A program made the translations under genes and the position numbers. DNA of 64,000 nt. It comes from Nitrosopolaris sp035691865 (GTDB lineage Archaea; Thermoproteota; Nitrososphaeria; Nitrososphaerales; Nitrososphaeraceae). The DNA is taken from NCBI GenBank assembly GCA_035691865.1, contig DASSIM010000023.1, positions 186,001 to 250,000 of the forward strand, written 5' to 3'. This document shows, piece after piece, positions 27,411 to 36,958 of this stretch (position 1 is its first letter; each line of letters starts with the position of its first letter). The notes under the pieces are model-generated. The model had not been told where the DNA came from. It worked only from the letters and a program-made list of their open reading frames with translations, and ran no database searches.

Positions 27411-27824
27411 ATGAGTGCAGTACTTACTCGAAAATTTGGGGAAGAAACGGTTCAATTTCTGGATAAGAAGGTGTCGGTGGAAACTTCAGATCAAAAAACT
27501 TACAATGGAATCTTAGCTGGCATCGATGAGAAACTCGATTTGGTTCTGGAGAATGTAGAGAGTCTTGGAATCATTAAGATGATTATTAACGGTTCTTTCG
27601 TAAAAGAAATAAAACTAATGGAAAAGCCCTTTGATTTCAAAGCCCTTTCGGATCGAATTGCCAGAGTTTTTCCTGGCTTAGTAAAGATAAGGGAGGACGT
27701 AGGAGCTATTATTGTAATGGACAAAATTAAAGTCACTCAAGCAGGCATTGAGGAAGGATCTGGGCTTGCAGCAGACAGAGTTAAGGCTATCTATGAAGAA
27801 TTTATTAGGGAGACAAAGAAGTAA
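27411..27824 (+). CDS. Lsm (Sm-like) RNA-binding protein with C-terminal extension
   Basis: 137 aa. Residues 8-75 form an Sm fold: FLDKKVSVETSDQKTYNGIL (Sm1) and MIINGSFVKEIKLM (Sm2, with the N-G position). The remaining 60 residues are a second helical domain (FKALSDRIARVFPGLV...) seen in a two-domain subgroup of archaeal Lsm proteins. Likely assembles as a ring and binds U-rich RNA. The stop is 3 bases before the TTG of tgtA, so they are almost certainly cotranscribed. Confidence 0.8.
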   Translation: MSAVLTRKFGEETVQFLDKKVSVETSDQKTYNGILAGIDEKLDLVLENVESLGIIKMIINGSFVKEIKLMEKPFDFKALSDRIARVFPGLVKIREDVGAIIVMDKIKVTQAGIEEGSGLAADRVKAIYEEFIRETKK

Positions 27825-27827
27825 TTT

Positions 27828-29396
27828 TTGTCTTTTGAAGTCAGGTATAGTGACCTGGCTGGTCGCATTGGAAAGCTCGAAACTGGCCATGGTATCCTTG
27901 AAACCCCTGCTTTTATTCCTGTTGTCCATCCTGTAAGGCAGACAATTAGTCCCCAATTTCTAAAAAATTTGGGTTTTAACGGACTGATTACTAATGCGTA
28001 TACGACACTAAAACATTATGGTGACGAAGCGCGAACTAGAGGAATTCATGATATTCTAAATTATGACGGTGTTATAATGACTGACTCTGGGGGGTATCAA
28101 ATTTTAGAGTACGGAGCCATTTTAGCCAAACCAGGAGTTATATCCCAATTCGAAAGAGATATTGGTTCTGATATCTCTGTTCCCCTGGACAAACCAACTG
28201 GTTACGGATTAAAATATCAAAAAGCGCAAAACCATGTCGAAGAAACACTCGCGAATGCAAAGGCTACACTTGAAGGCAGGGACGTTGGAGGCGAACAAGG
28301 TAATGATAATCACAAAAGCACGATCTGGGTAGGACCAGTGCAAGGCGGCGAACATCTCGACCTAGTGACATTTTGTGCAGACGCTCTGGATAAAATGGGA
28401 TTCCCAGTATTAGCTATAGGTAGCCCTGTAGAGATGATGGCGGCCTATGAGTTCTCAATATTGGCACAAATGATCGCGGCTGTCAAACGTACAGTGCCTA
28501 CAAAGCCCATTCACTTGTTCGGAGCTGGTCATCCGCTCACTATTCCTTTGGCTGTCTCGTTGGGATGTGATATGTTTGATTCTGCGTCATACATGTTATA
28601 TGCCAAAGATGATCGCTATATGCATACAAATGGCACACTCAAACTCCAAGATCTTTTATACCTTCCCTGCCAGTGTCCAGTTTGCTGTACTCACACCCTC
28701 GAGGAGCTTCGGCAGATGAGTAGAGTTGATCGCACAGTAGAACTTGCTAAACATAATCTATACGTCTTGAAAGCAGAAGTCGGTGCGGTCAAACAAGCAA
28801 TAGTCGATGGCAGATTGTGGGAATATGTGATGCTTAAAGCACGCGCTCATCCCAAGCTTATGAAGGCAATGGAACTTTTTAAGAATTTTGAATTCTTAGA
28901 GGATGGAACACCGCTGTTTAAAGGCAAGGCGGTTTTTCTCTATGAACCAATAGATCAATATAGACCAGAAGCTAGGAGGTTCAGAAGAATCGTCTCCACA
29001 TTTAGATCCGTAGTAAAAAAGAATCTAGTTTTATATCCAATAATGCAAGTACAGCCATTTTATACCACTAGGGATTTTATCCGGCTTGTAAAAAAATTCC
29101 CCCAAGCACAGATTTGTGCATATAATCAATTCCTTGGGGTTATTCCTGTAGAAATATGTGATATCTTCCCTGCAGCTCACCATCTGAGTTCGGCGACTGC
29201 AGCAACATGCCACCAAGCCAAGGATTATCCAACGTTCATTGAATCTCTTGACGGCTTTTTGGCATCCAATACTTTTGGAGAGATAACCATAGTTGCAGAT
29301 GATTTTATGCATGACCTTATATACAACAATTCGTATAAAGACAAATTAAATGCAAAGGTTTTGGACTATAAAGAAGGAATTGTTTTTGAATTGTGA
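27828..29396 (+). CDS. tgtA: Archaeal tRNA-guanine(15) transglycosylase (preQ0)
   Basis: 522 aa, TTG start directly after the lsm stop. Exchanges guanine-15 of tRNA for preQ0, the first tRNA-bound step of archaeosine synthesis. TGT barrel: ETPAFIPVVHPVRQTISP, TDSGGYQILEYG with the general Asp, WVGPVQGGEHLDLV, GAGHPLTIPLAVSLGCDMFDSASYMLYA with the nucleophile Asp, and the zinc site CQCPVCCTHT. The C-terminal 170 residues are the archaeal C1/C2 extension; the PUA domain expected at the end of the longest homologues (about 580 aa) is not obvious, so it may be encoded separately or lost. Links to queC-queE-folE at 44.7-46.8 kb. Confidence 0.95.
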   Translation: MSFEVRYSDLAGRIGKLETGHGILETPAFIPVVHPVRQTISPQFLKNLGFNGLITNAYTTLKHYGDEARTRGIHDILNYDGVIMTDSGGYQILEYGAILAKPGVISQFERDIGSDISVPLDKPTGYGLKYQKAQNHVEETLANAKATLEGRDVGGEQGNDNHKSTIWVGPVQGGEHLDLVTFCADALDKMGFPVLAIGSPVEMMAAYEFSILAQMIAAVKRTVPTKPIHLFGAGHPLTIPLAVSLGCDMFDSASYMLYAKDDRYMHTNGTLKLQDLLYLPCQCPVCCTHTLEELRQMSRVDRTVELAKHNLYVLKAEVGAVKQAIVDGRLWEYVMLKARAHPKLMKAMELFKNFEFLEDGTPLFKGKAVFLYEPIDQYRPEARRFRRIVSTFRSVVKKNLVLYPIMQVQPFYTTRDFIRLVKKFPQAQICAYNQFLGVIPVEICDIFPAAHHLSSATAATCHQAKDYPTFIESLDGFLASNTFGEITIVADDFMHDLIYNNSYKDKLNAKVLDYKEGIVFEL

Positions 29397-29664
29397 TCTT
29401 GTGATCATGTCTTTATAACGATATTCCAGTAAAGGTGTTACGCTTGGTATATACCTATTCTCGCAATTACCAAGTTGCTTAGCACCACCTGTAGATCCAT
29501 CGATGCCGTTTGCAACTTGAATTTGAAGAGCTCGTCGAAAGGGATATCCTCCAGAGAAGATTAAAAAATTAAACCAAGGTAATCACACGCTCATTCAATA
29601 AGGTAGAGCTAAAGGGATCAAGGCGTACCACTGAGCTGTAATACTTTGAAGTCGTACCTTAGGC

Positions 29665-29940
29665 TTATACAATTTTATTCTTAACATTTCCTTGCACTGC
29701 TTCGATCTTCCGACCAAACCACAAATCAGCATTACCTTCAGAAGATTTAATTTGTACCAGGAGCATACCTGTCGTCTTTTCAATCTTTGTCAAAGCTCTA
29801 GTATCAAGATAATAATCGTCAGCACCGAATATTAAAAATTCCCAGCCTTCTCCTGATGCATATTTATAATTGAAATTTTTTTTAAATTCGACTGCATGTA
29901 ATATCCATTCTATGCATTCATCTATTTGTAGTTGCGTTGG
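29665..29940 (-). pseudogene. Start-less 91-codon open frame
   Basis: From 29940 down to the TAA at 29665 one frame encodes a convincing small domain (CIEWILHAVEFKKNF, ASGEGWEFLIFGADDYYLD, GMLLVQIKSSEGNADLWFG) but is preceded in frame by GTG AGC TAA and contains no usable start in its first half. If the TAA at 29941-29943 is a mutated sense codon, GTG at 29949 would be the original start. Family unknown. Confidence 0.45.
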
Positions 29941-30441
29941 TTAGCTCACTTTTTCTTTACTTGTAACGATATTTTTTAAGGGGTTGGGTCATATCAACCA
30001 GAAAAGTAAGAGAAAAGTTAGAACGCAACGAATCGACTTGATTGTCTCAGAGTAAAAATGTATCAGAAGGAAAGTGAACTGCGTTAGGTCACTCATCTGC
30101 TATAAGCTAACACGACTAACTTAAAATTTCATAGTAGATTGAAACGCAGTTACCTAATTCGTAACGCAATTACGTATGGTTACTTTTCACGTCAACCTCA
30201 CAGGTTATGTGAAATACTGAGCTCGAATGCTGTATCTTCTGCCTGTTTTGAATTGGGCGAGCATGATCTTCAGTTTACTATGGCGCCATACAATCTATGT
30301 AAGATGCAACCATCGCTACTGGAGTATGCAAAAATCAAGAGATACAGATGACCTATGGAGAAGTAGGAATGAGTCCCTCTCTCTGCTTCTACTAGAGTAC
30401 AAATAAATTGCTTATCCGTAATTATTTCAATCCACTCGCTT
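29941..30441. other. Intergenic region
   Basis: About 500 bases. A TTG frame at 30139-30351 is open for 70 codons but shows no domain, and I do not call it. Nothing else seen. Confidence 0.35.
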
Positions 30442-30792
30442 ATGTCTGGGCCGGACGATTTAATGCAGGCAAAAATAGTTCATCTGATTCTTAACAGGAA
30501 AACTGAGGAAGCATTAGAAAAATTGAGTGATTTTTATCATGTTGACGCTCCTGAAATAGTGGTTGGTACAATCAAGGGTAAGAGAAGAACAGTATACGCA
30601 GTGTATGTTCAAAAAGAGAGAAAAATCTACGCATTAAATTCTGACATCTTTTACAATCCTTTCGTAGTGTTACACGAATATTATCATCATATAAGATCAA
30701 AGGGTGGCACACACCGGGGGTCCGAAAAGCGTGCAAATTTGTACGCTCAACACTTCATAATTGCGTATAAAAAGGTGATGGAAGGCAACTAG
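30442..30792 (+). CDS. Small protein with metallopeptidase-like HEYxHH motif
   Basis: 116 aa, ATG start, no signal peptide. Mid-protein VLHEYYHHIRSKGG resembles the H-E-x-x-H zinc motif of minimal metallopeptidases (SprT/ImmA-like), preceded by a beta hairpin (RTVYAVYVQKERKIYALNSDIF) and followed by a helix with NLYAQHF. The arrangement strand-strand-HExxH-helix fits a gluzincin-like core, but the third ligand is uncertain. Possible small protease or an inactive relative; neighbours offer no clue. Confidence 0.65.
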   Translation: MSGPDDLMQAKIVHLILNRKTEEALEKLSDFYHVDAPEIVVGTIKGKRRTVYAVYVQKERKIYALNSDIFYNPFVVLHEYYHHIRSKGGTHRGSEKRANLYAQHFIIAYKKVMEGN

Positions 30793-31098
30793 AAAAAATC
30801 CAGGCTGCTTCATAAGGTAGCTGTGTAACAGTCGTTTGAGATTACATGTATGCATTATAACAGTATAACCTATACATTATACGCCGCACTGGAACATGAT
30901 ATCTTTTCCTGGTATCGAGGAGGTTTGAAACTGCATAGCCAGGCTGGCTACGTACAAGTTGTATAGGCAATCATGTTCCTGTGTGTGGGAATTACGTACG
31001 AAATTAAAGTCACGTGCGAATTTGAAATACAAATGCTAATGGTAGTAATCAGCAGCAATTTTATAAGACCGTAAGACCAAATAATAGCTGACGAGTAA
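30793..31098. other. Intergenic region
   Basis: About 300 bases, AT-rich, nothing recognisable. Confidence 0.4.
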
Positions 31099-31416
31099 TT
31101 GAGTACTAACAACAAAAAGTTTCTGATTAACCAAATAATGTGGTTAGGGCTATCCCTCGGTATCAGCCTCGCCATATCTTTTATCGTACCCTTTCCTTAT
31201 TCGTTGGTTGCTATAATAGGTGTTTTCATTCTACTCAACTTCTACATGAGAAAGAGAATGATGGGAAGAATGGGTGCCGGGATGTTTGGTTCGATGTCCT
31301 CGTCTTCAACCTTCGGTGATAATTCGCTGAAATACTACTGCATGGGTTGTGGAACGAAGCATAAAGAGGCTGCGTGTCCAAAATGTGGCTCCAAGATGAA
31401 AAGAGTTGGCAGTTGA
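31099..31416 (+). CDS. Two-segment membrane protein with C-terminal zinc ribbon
   Basis: 105 aa, TTG start. Two membrane helices (IMWLGLSLGISLAISFIV and YSLVAIIGVFILLNFY) form a hairpin, followed by a Met/Gly/Ser-rich linker (MMGRMGAGMFGSM) and a short zinc ribbon YYCMGCGTKHKEAACPKCGSKM (C-x2-C...C-x2-C). The ribbon is expected in the cytoplasm. Function unknown. Confidence 0.75.
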   Translation: MSTNNKKFLINQIMWLGLSLGISLAISFIVPFPYSLVAIIGVFILLNFYMRKRMMGRMGAGMFGSMSSSSTFGDNSLKYYCMGCGTKHKEAACPKCGSKMKRVGS

Positions 31417-31757
31417 TTTATGGACCGTTATGAACAACTAAAAACAACCTCGATAGAAATAGCTTGATAGCTACTTTGTCTGCGAATATTTTTCTTATCT
31501 GACGTAATATAATTCAGAGCTTTTATGTTTATGGGTAGAAGTAGGCTTGACACCTGCAAAATCATACATCCTCGTACTGTTTACCACAATATTGTTGTAA
31601 CAGCATTGATAGCTTCAGCGACTTTAATAAGGCACACGGACATTTGTGATGGTTATACAAAATGTTCCAATCTTACATAAAAGTTGCTTTTAACACTAAT
31701 AAAGCCAAATAAACATGGAATGACAAAATATCAGTTGCTGCTACAAATAATTACGAC
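31417..31757. other. Intergenic region
   Basis: No intact gene. A short stretch near 31580-31680 reads VVTALIASATLIRH in one frame and could be a signal-peptide relic. Confidence 0.35.
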
Positions 31758-33284
31758 ATGAGAGGAATTTACAATATAGTTTGCAATTGGAATTTTACCA
31801 ATAAAGAATGGTTTTTATCATTACTGGTATTTTCTATTGGCTGTGTGGTTCGTCTCGTACCAGAGTTGATTGCATATCCCTCTCCAATCGGCTATGATGT
31901 GATCAACTACTATATTCCCGTGACAACTAATTTTGCTAGCCACTGGACTCAAATTACATCAGAGTTCCCTTTTTACGTTTCTCTTCTTCACGTGACACAG
32001 AGTGTAACTGGTCTTACGCCCTATTCTACCATCGTAATTTTTGCCATTATTATCTTTGGAGTTTTTACAGTCTCTATATTTTCGATCGCTCGAAAACTGC
32101 TGAAAGCTGATATGAGATATGCTTTTTTTATCACAGTCTTTGTAATTTTTCAAATGGCGGTACTTCGGACGACATGGGATCTTCATCGAGATGTTTTGGC
32201 TCTTGCCATGATGTTCTTTGTGTTTGTGTTGATCTACAGAGAATCCGAAAGAAATGGGACTAGAAATCTAAATTGGAAATTTATTCTAGTAGCTCTTGTT
32301 CTCTGTGTATTGGTTGTCTCGACTGCTAGAATAGTTGGATCGTTATTTGTCGTTTCTCTCATAATTTATTCGTCTCTCGTTAAGACTAGAGTTGTGATTT
32401 TGTGTACTGTCGTCGCGATTAGCTTTTTTACCATTGAATTGTTAATGAATCAGAATAATACAGGTAATATTATTCATGAAAACATACAGAAACCAGGGAA
32501 TAGTTCGTCAGTTCATTCTACATTTTATAATCCAAAAAATTTGATGTACTTATTTGTAGTTGTAGATGGCCTACTTATCCCGACAGGTATTTTTGGATTC
32601 AAACAATTGAAGAATGGCACTTTGCTTAAAATTCCTGTTTTGATAGCTGCTGCTGCTTCATTTTCATGGATTGTTTTTCCGTTTGATGAGTTATTAGTTG
32701 CAGATCGTTGGATTAGTCTGCTGGGTATCTTTCTTTCAATTATTGCTGCATTTGGCCTCTATCGGTTAATTCTGAGGATGAAGATAACCTGGCACGCACA
32801 TCAAGTTTCGACATCTGTTACTAGTACTCCCAGTCTCTCTTCCACAACAATCACTTCTCTTATTCTAGGAATATTCGTTATAATGGGAGTATTGTACGAG
32901 ATATTGCCAGATGCTCAGGAACCATTTACACTGTGGTATGGAATGGCACGTAGCTATACAGAACATTTTGTTCCTCCTAGTATGCAATTTAATTCTCTCC
33001 AGCTAAGTGATACTTACAAGATGATGTCTGCGATCTCATGGATTAATAAAAATACCCAACCAAATGCCATCATTATCGGCGAAAAACATTGGCGTGGCTT
33101 TATGGAGTTGTATCTGCAGGGTCACCGTATATTTCGGTTTTCCGATGATTTACCAACGTTGACAACCGGATTAATCAAACATGGACTCAAGGCACCAATT
33201 TATATAATTCATTATCAGGATAATCAAAGCAAACACCTGGATGTCTATTCCAATTTACTTTTTTCTATAGACAAGATCAGTTAA
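31758..33284 (+). CDS. Polytopic membrane protein, GT-C glycosyltransferase-like
   Basis: 508 aa with about ten hydrophobic segments. After the first segment the loop LIAYPSPIGYDVINYYIPV places an Asp in the first extracytoplasmic loop, the position of the catalytic acidic residue in GT-C enzymes (dolichyl-phosphate-sugar dependent). A C-terminal soluble part of about 110 residues (from SYTEHFVPPS) includes MSAISWINKNTQPNAIIIGEKHWRGFMELY, like the periplasmic domains of membrane mannosyltransferases. Role in S-layer or glycolipid glycosylation is inferred from topology only. Confidence 0.65.
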   Translation: MRGIYNIVCNWNFTNKEWFLSLLVFSIGCVVRLVPELIAYPSPIGYDVINYYIPVTTNFASHWTQITSEFPFYVSLLHVTQSVTGLTPYSTIVIFAIIIFGVFTVSIFSIARKLLKADMRYAFFITVFVIFQMAVLRTTWDLHRDVLALAMMFFVFVLIYRESERNGTRNLNWKFILVALVLCVLVVSTARIVGSLFVVSLIIYSSLVKTRVVILCTVVAISFFTIELLMNQNNTGNIIHENIQKPGNSSSVHSTFYNPKNLMYLFVVVDGLLIPTGIFGFKQLKNGTLLKIPVLIAAAASFSWIVFPFDELLVADRWISLLGIFLSIIAAFGLYRLILRMKITWHAHQVSTSVTSTPSLSSTTITSLILGIFVIMGVLYEILPDAQEPFTLWYGMARSYTEHFVPPSMQFNSLQLSDTYKMMSAISWINKNTQPNAIIIGEKHWRGFMELYLQGHRIFRFSDDLPTLTTGLIKHGLKAPIYIIHYQDNQSKHLDVYSNLLFSIDKIS

Positions 33285-33297
33285 TATCACCATAGGA

Positions 33298-33498
33298 TTA
33301 GCTGAATCTCAAATTTATGTTAGTCAGTGAGTCTTTTCTAGTGCACATATTTATCGGCACATACATATGTAAATCAATATTTTCGGGTTTAACTGAATTC
33401 ATATATTCTGCTGGCTCGCGGCAGGTAAGAATGGCTTTTGCTATGTGGGTTACAATAGTATTTTTATTCCAACCTAATTCATCTGCCTTTAGTTCCAT
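33298..33498 (-). CDS. Small hypothetical protein
   Basis: 66 aa, ATG start. MELKADELGWNKNTIVTHIAKAIL resembles a helix-turn-helix (helix, turn at GWN, recognition helix TIVTHIAKAIL), followed by a Cys-containing tail. The frame is open for nine codons upstream of the ATG. Could be a short regulator or the end of a decayed one. Convergent with the GT-C gene. Confidence 0.4.
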   Translation of the reverse strand: MELKADELGWNKNTIVTHIAKAILTCREPAEYMNSVKPENIDLHMYVPINMCTRKDSLTNINLRFS

Positions 33499-33700
33499 AC
33501 TCGAACGTTTACAAAATTCGGATACAACTTAGGAGATCTATACAGTAGATCTGTGAACCTGAATCTCGATTATAATTCTAATATCAAAAATCGTGAGCCT
33601 GGTCACGAGTGCCGAATCATACGCTTCTGAAAGCCGATAGGATCGTAAAGAATCCGAAAGATATTATCTCAACACCCCAGAAAACACCTAATTAGAAAAC

Positions 33701-33710
33701 CTATATATAC
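33701..33710 (+). promoter_or_regulatory. TATA box, probably for a leaderless mRNA
   Basis: CTATATATAC lies 22-31 bases before the ATG of the small secreted protein, so transcription should begin at or next to the start codon. Confidence 0.55.
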
Positions 33711-33731
33711 TTTCTTGGCATAGGCATTGCA

Positions 33732-33947
33732 ATGCACAAACAAATATCATTTCTGATAACGGCAACAATATTGATAGCCGCAGTCGCGACGGTGGCACTT
33801 TATACAGTCAACGTTGCAAACGCACAAAGTGCTAACATGACAATGAAGGCTCCCGGTGGTAACATGACAAAGAACATGACAGCTTCAGCTGGTAACATGA
33901 CCAAGAACATGACAGCTTCAGCTGGTAACATGACTGCAAAAAAGTAG
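33732..33947 (+). CDS. Small secreted protein made of N-M-T repeats
   Basis: 71 aa. Sec signal (HKQISFLITATILIAAVATVALY, cleavage near VANAQS), then about 39 residues built from repeats of NMTKNMTASAG, with extra NMT units, ending AKK. Each N-M-T is an N-glycosylation sequon, giving seven in the mature chain. At DNA level the unit GGTAACATGACNAAGAACA is repeated in tandem, so the protein grew by duplication. Expected to be exported and heavily glycosylated, perhaps as surface mucin-like peptide. Function unknown. Confidence 0.7.
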   Translation: MHKQISFLITATILIAAVATVALYTVNVANAQSANMTMKAPGGNMTKNMTASAGNMTKNMTASAGNMTAKK

Positions 33948-33988
33948 TAACATAACTGCAAGAAACCGGGGTGTTAGTTGCTTCTACC

Positions 33989-33996
33989 TTTTTTTT
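33989..33996 (+). terminator. Oligo-T terminator
   Basis: A T8 tract 42 bases after the stop of the repeat protein, consistent with archaeal intrinsic termination. Confidence 0.4.
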
Positions 33997-34177
33997 GTTG
34001 CAAGTAGCAGTTAGTGATAATATGTTTAATTAGCTGTTTGTTAGTACGTGTAAAACCAGCCGAGATTTTTATTTGCAGTAATTAAAGAATTGAAAATTGC
34101 TTTTTGGAATGAGTATCATATCCATTCATCTATCTATCTTTTCAGGACTAGTTCACTGAAAAATTGTATTTCCCCAG

Positions 34178-34744
34178 TTAGAGCAATATTTGCTCGACTT
34201 CTCTTAATGTATTTACTCTCAGAGGCCAATTAAAATCTTTGTTCCAAGGTTGGTTGAATAATATCCCGACTTTTGGAGGGGTTATATCGACCAAATTTAT
34301 CGGAGCATCGTCAATTAGGATATCGAAATGGTATTCTGTTTTAGGTGTATTGTCATAAATGAAGATGAGATCATCAGAATAAATATCATGATGGTCAAGC
34401 CATTTCGCAACGTACGCTACTGTTGGTCTCTCTCTTTTAGTTAAAACAGAAATTCTATAACCCCTGCGATGGATTCTTTTTATGATCTCGCTTAACCCTG
34501 GCTCAACCGGCGGAACATCTTGCCAGCAATACTGCCAAACATATTGAAATATTGTGGAGATTTCATTTGCCGAGATAGGCAGAATCATTCCAATATTCCA
34601 GTATGTTATCTCGCTTTTGGTTATATTTGTATTTTTAAGCTTGTTGTACTCCTTGGTCCACGCTATCATAGTGTCGGCAAGGACTGAATCAAAATCTATT
34701 GATATAGTCTTAATTGCTCCGGAAGCAGCCACTGGATTAAACAA
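34178..34744 (-). CDS. HAD-superfamily 5'(3')-nucleotidase-like protein
   Basis: 188 aa. Motif I is DFDSVLADT (D-x-D-x3-x-D-T) at 17-25, motif II Ser/Thr in ISVLTKRE, and motif III/IV acidic pair ILIDDAPINL near 137-146. This pattern, with a short all-helical cap, matches the NT5C deoxyribonucleotidase-like group. Probable dephosphorylation of nucleotides or a related phosphometabolite in the cytoplasm. The start codon is uncertain by a few residues. Single gene. Confidence 0.8.
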   Translation of the reverse strand: MFNPVAASGAIKTISIDFDSVLADTMIAWTKEYNKLKNTNITKSEITYWNIGMILPISANEISTIFQYVWQYCWQDVPPVEPGLSEIIKRIHRRGYRISVLTKRERPTVAYVAKWLDHHDIYSDDLIFIYDNTPKTEYHFDILIDDAPINLVDITPPKVGILFNQPWNKDFNWPLRVNTLREVEQILL

Positions 34745-35154
34745 TCACACTTCACTAAGAATGATAATTTATCTTTTCATTCGATTATCAATCATGGAGA
34801 AAAGATGGAGGATCTATTTATAGCAACCATTTTTCGAAATGTGTTACGACGTTTGCGAGAATCTATCTGGCTTTTTTTATGCTTATGCAAGTCCAGCCTG
34901 ATTACTAGATGCCCGTGCGTGTTAGAGAACGAAATAGATATGGAAAATTAGTTGACCGGGATTGTCACCTTTTTTGCCAACAAATGGATCCCATCCCCTT
35001 TGTCACTCCTTGCTGACTCTTGTTCCAGATATCGATCTCTATTAGTCTTCAACATTGATATTGAGCGACACTCCCATAGTAATGGTAGACCACTTACCTC
35101 TGCTCTTGAGAATAACAACCTTATTATCCCCAAATTCGTCGTCTGTAAATGCGA
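34745..35154. other. Intergenic region upstream of tRNA-Gly
   Basis: About 400 bases; no gene seen. Confidence 0.4.
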
Positions 35155-35229
35155 GCGAAGTTAGCCCAGACTGGTTAAGGTACGAGCTTCCCAAGCTCGG
35201 GATCGCGGGTTCAAATCCCGCACTTCGCA
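35155..35229 (+). tRNA. tRNA-Gly (anticodon CCC)
   Basis: 75 nt. Acceptor stem GCGAAGT/ACTTCGC with discriminator A, anticodon stem CGAGC/GCTCG with loop TTCCCAA (anticodon CCC), T-arm GCGGG-TTCAAAT-CCCGC. The D-arm (GCCC...) pairs with one mismatch. No intron; CCA is not encoded. Confidence 0.93.
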
Positions 35230-35643
35230 TGTTTTTTTCGTTACAATCACCGGACAGTACTATCTATCTTACTACTATATTATAATTTTTCTCAGTTGCT
35301 TGGACCACCAATGCTTTTATAAAAAGGCACTGCCGTAAAATACGCAAGTCAGTAATGAACATTTGACGAACGTGCGATGGGGCTGATTTATATCTTGGGG
35401 AGTAGCAAAAAAAAACAGTAGTACCTTTTTGAGTGAAGCGGGCTCTGATATTGTTCGCTAATGGCATGATGGAGACTTCTGTTAAGTTAGTATGTAAATA
35501 CTATAAGATTGTGATCATAACATTGCAGGAAGAGATGGCAACCGATGCTCAAAATTTTGTTAGAACGAGCTAGATGTTGATGATAATAATAATGAAATCC
35601 AGGATTATGTACTCAAGATCAAAGAAAGGTTACCCATGAACGG
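35230..35643. other. Intergenic region with one broken small gene
   Basis: At 35535-35647 ATG ATDAQNFVR is followed, one frame over, by ELDVDDNNNEIQDYVLKIKE and RLPMNG before TAG, i.e. a frameshifted protein of about 37 residues. No other gene is supported. Confidence 0.35.
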
Positions 35644-35889
35644 CTAGATGCCTGTGGGTGTAACTAAATCACCAACTTGGTTGTAGATTTGTAAGAAGTG
35701 CATCCCTTTGTCTGTTGTCTTATAGTTTTCCTTCTCTTCCTCGTAGACTAACATTCGATTTTCTTGTAAAATCATCAAATAATTCTGCAATTGACGAGGA
35801 GATAAGAAGCGATTGAGTAGAATTCGACCTCTTTTGAAGTTGAGTGTCTCGAGAATCATTGCAATTATGTCAAGAGGAGAGTATTCCAA
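35644..35889 (-). CDS. Small winged-helix (HTH_45-type) transcriptional regulator
   Basis: 81 aa, TTG start. Third member of this family in the window: YSPLDIIAMILETL, GRILLNRFLSPRQLQNYLMILQENRMLVY, wing ENYKTTDKGMHFLQIYNQV. It is more divergent (no TKT before the recognition helix). Target unknown. Confidence 0.8.
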   Translation of the reverse strand: MEYSPLDIIAMILETLNFKRGRILLNRFLSPRQLQNYLMILQENRMLVYEEEKENYKTTDKGMHFLQIYNQVGDLVTPTGI

Positions 35890-36538
35890 TTAGGTCCAAA
35901 GGCATTGGGAAACTAAGTATTTATATAAGACTAAGATTTGTAGGCGTCTATTTACATTAAAACAAATCACGTATAACTTAGATTAAATATAGTTTTGTAG
36001 TAACCCTTTGCTTATTCGAATGTCATCAATAATATATTGTGCTTTTACAGTTCTCTTCTCTGTAAATTTGTTCACTTATTTGAAACAATTATATATTCTC
36101 GTTCTTCTCACAGTAGCATTCGGCTTTTCCTACACAGTCAATTTGAAATGCTTCACTACCTCAATTGAATTTGCATGATGGGCCCTGCCCGCAAGGCACG
36201 CTAAGAAAAAGAGTTGCTCAGCCAGTAATATTATTTGATTCACTCAAAATTAAGAATCTAGCACGCAACATATCCACCTCTAGAAATTCTTCATCCAGGC
36301 CGCTCGAAGCGATCATAGGCACTTAATTTCAAATCGATCAAAATCAGATTTGATCTTAATATTTAATAAACAGGGCAACTGGCCTGTTGCCTCTTACATC
36401 TTCTAGTGTTTGAACCTGCTAGAACGCTAACTTTTTTCTGATGGACTCTTATTTCCGCATTATGGAAACCGCGGATTCCGAATCTAATGTTTACAGCCGT
36501 AATTCCAATATTCTTGAACAAATTCTGCCTGTTCGCTG
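35890..36538. other. Long intergenic region
   Basis: About 650 bases. A 32-codon minus-strand ATG frame at 36218-36316 (MIASSGLDEEFLEVDMLRAR...) reads plausibly but is too short to judge. Nothing else seen. Confidence 0.35.
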
Positions 36539-36850
36539 CTAAGATGTGATATTATTTGCACTATCCAGAAAAGACAGTTTCACCCATCCTAACAATTCTG
36601 AAATAGGCTTGATATGGCCATAGCCATCCATTAGTCTGTTCCATATTCCCTTTATTTTTCCTCTATTCTCAGGGTCGTCTTTCAGTAATACAATAAGATC
36701 TTCTAATAAAGCAGCTAACTTCGGTTTATCCTCCTCTTCTACTTCGTTCCTTACGATTGTGATTTCTGAAGAGTCTTTGATGCCAGAGTTTCGTTGTGAT
36801 AATCCTCGAGTAAGAATGTCGATCTTCTTAATGATCTCATCCCGTTCCAT
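36539..36850 (-). CDS. Hypothetical protein
   Basis: 103 aa, ATG start, soluble, strongly helical and charged (MERDEIIKKIDILTRGL, EEEDKPKLAALLEDLIVLLKDD, PISELLGWVKLSFLD). I do not recognise the family. It reads like a complete protein with a four-helix arrangement. It precedes nothing obvious on its strand. Confidence 0.65.
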   Translation of the reverse strand: MERDEIIKKIDILTRGLSQRNSGIKDSSEITIVRNEVEEEDKPKLAALLEDLIVLLKDDPENRGKIKGIWNRLMDGYGHIKPISELLGWVKLSFLDSANNITS

Positions 36851-36958
36851 AGATGAATGAACCTAAGGGATTATATAAAGTGGAATCCATTTCCAATGCG
36901 CAAAGAAGTAGCGGAGGAGCATAGAATATTTTAGGAGTAGTTGCTTTTTCCTGTAGAC

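Noticed and set aside
35264..35467. Minus-strand frame of 67 codons with many Arg/Lys
   Set aside because: No recognisable fold; includes a T/A run and TATA-like sequence more typical of spacer DNA.
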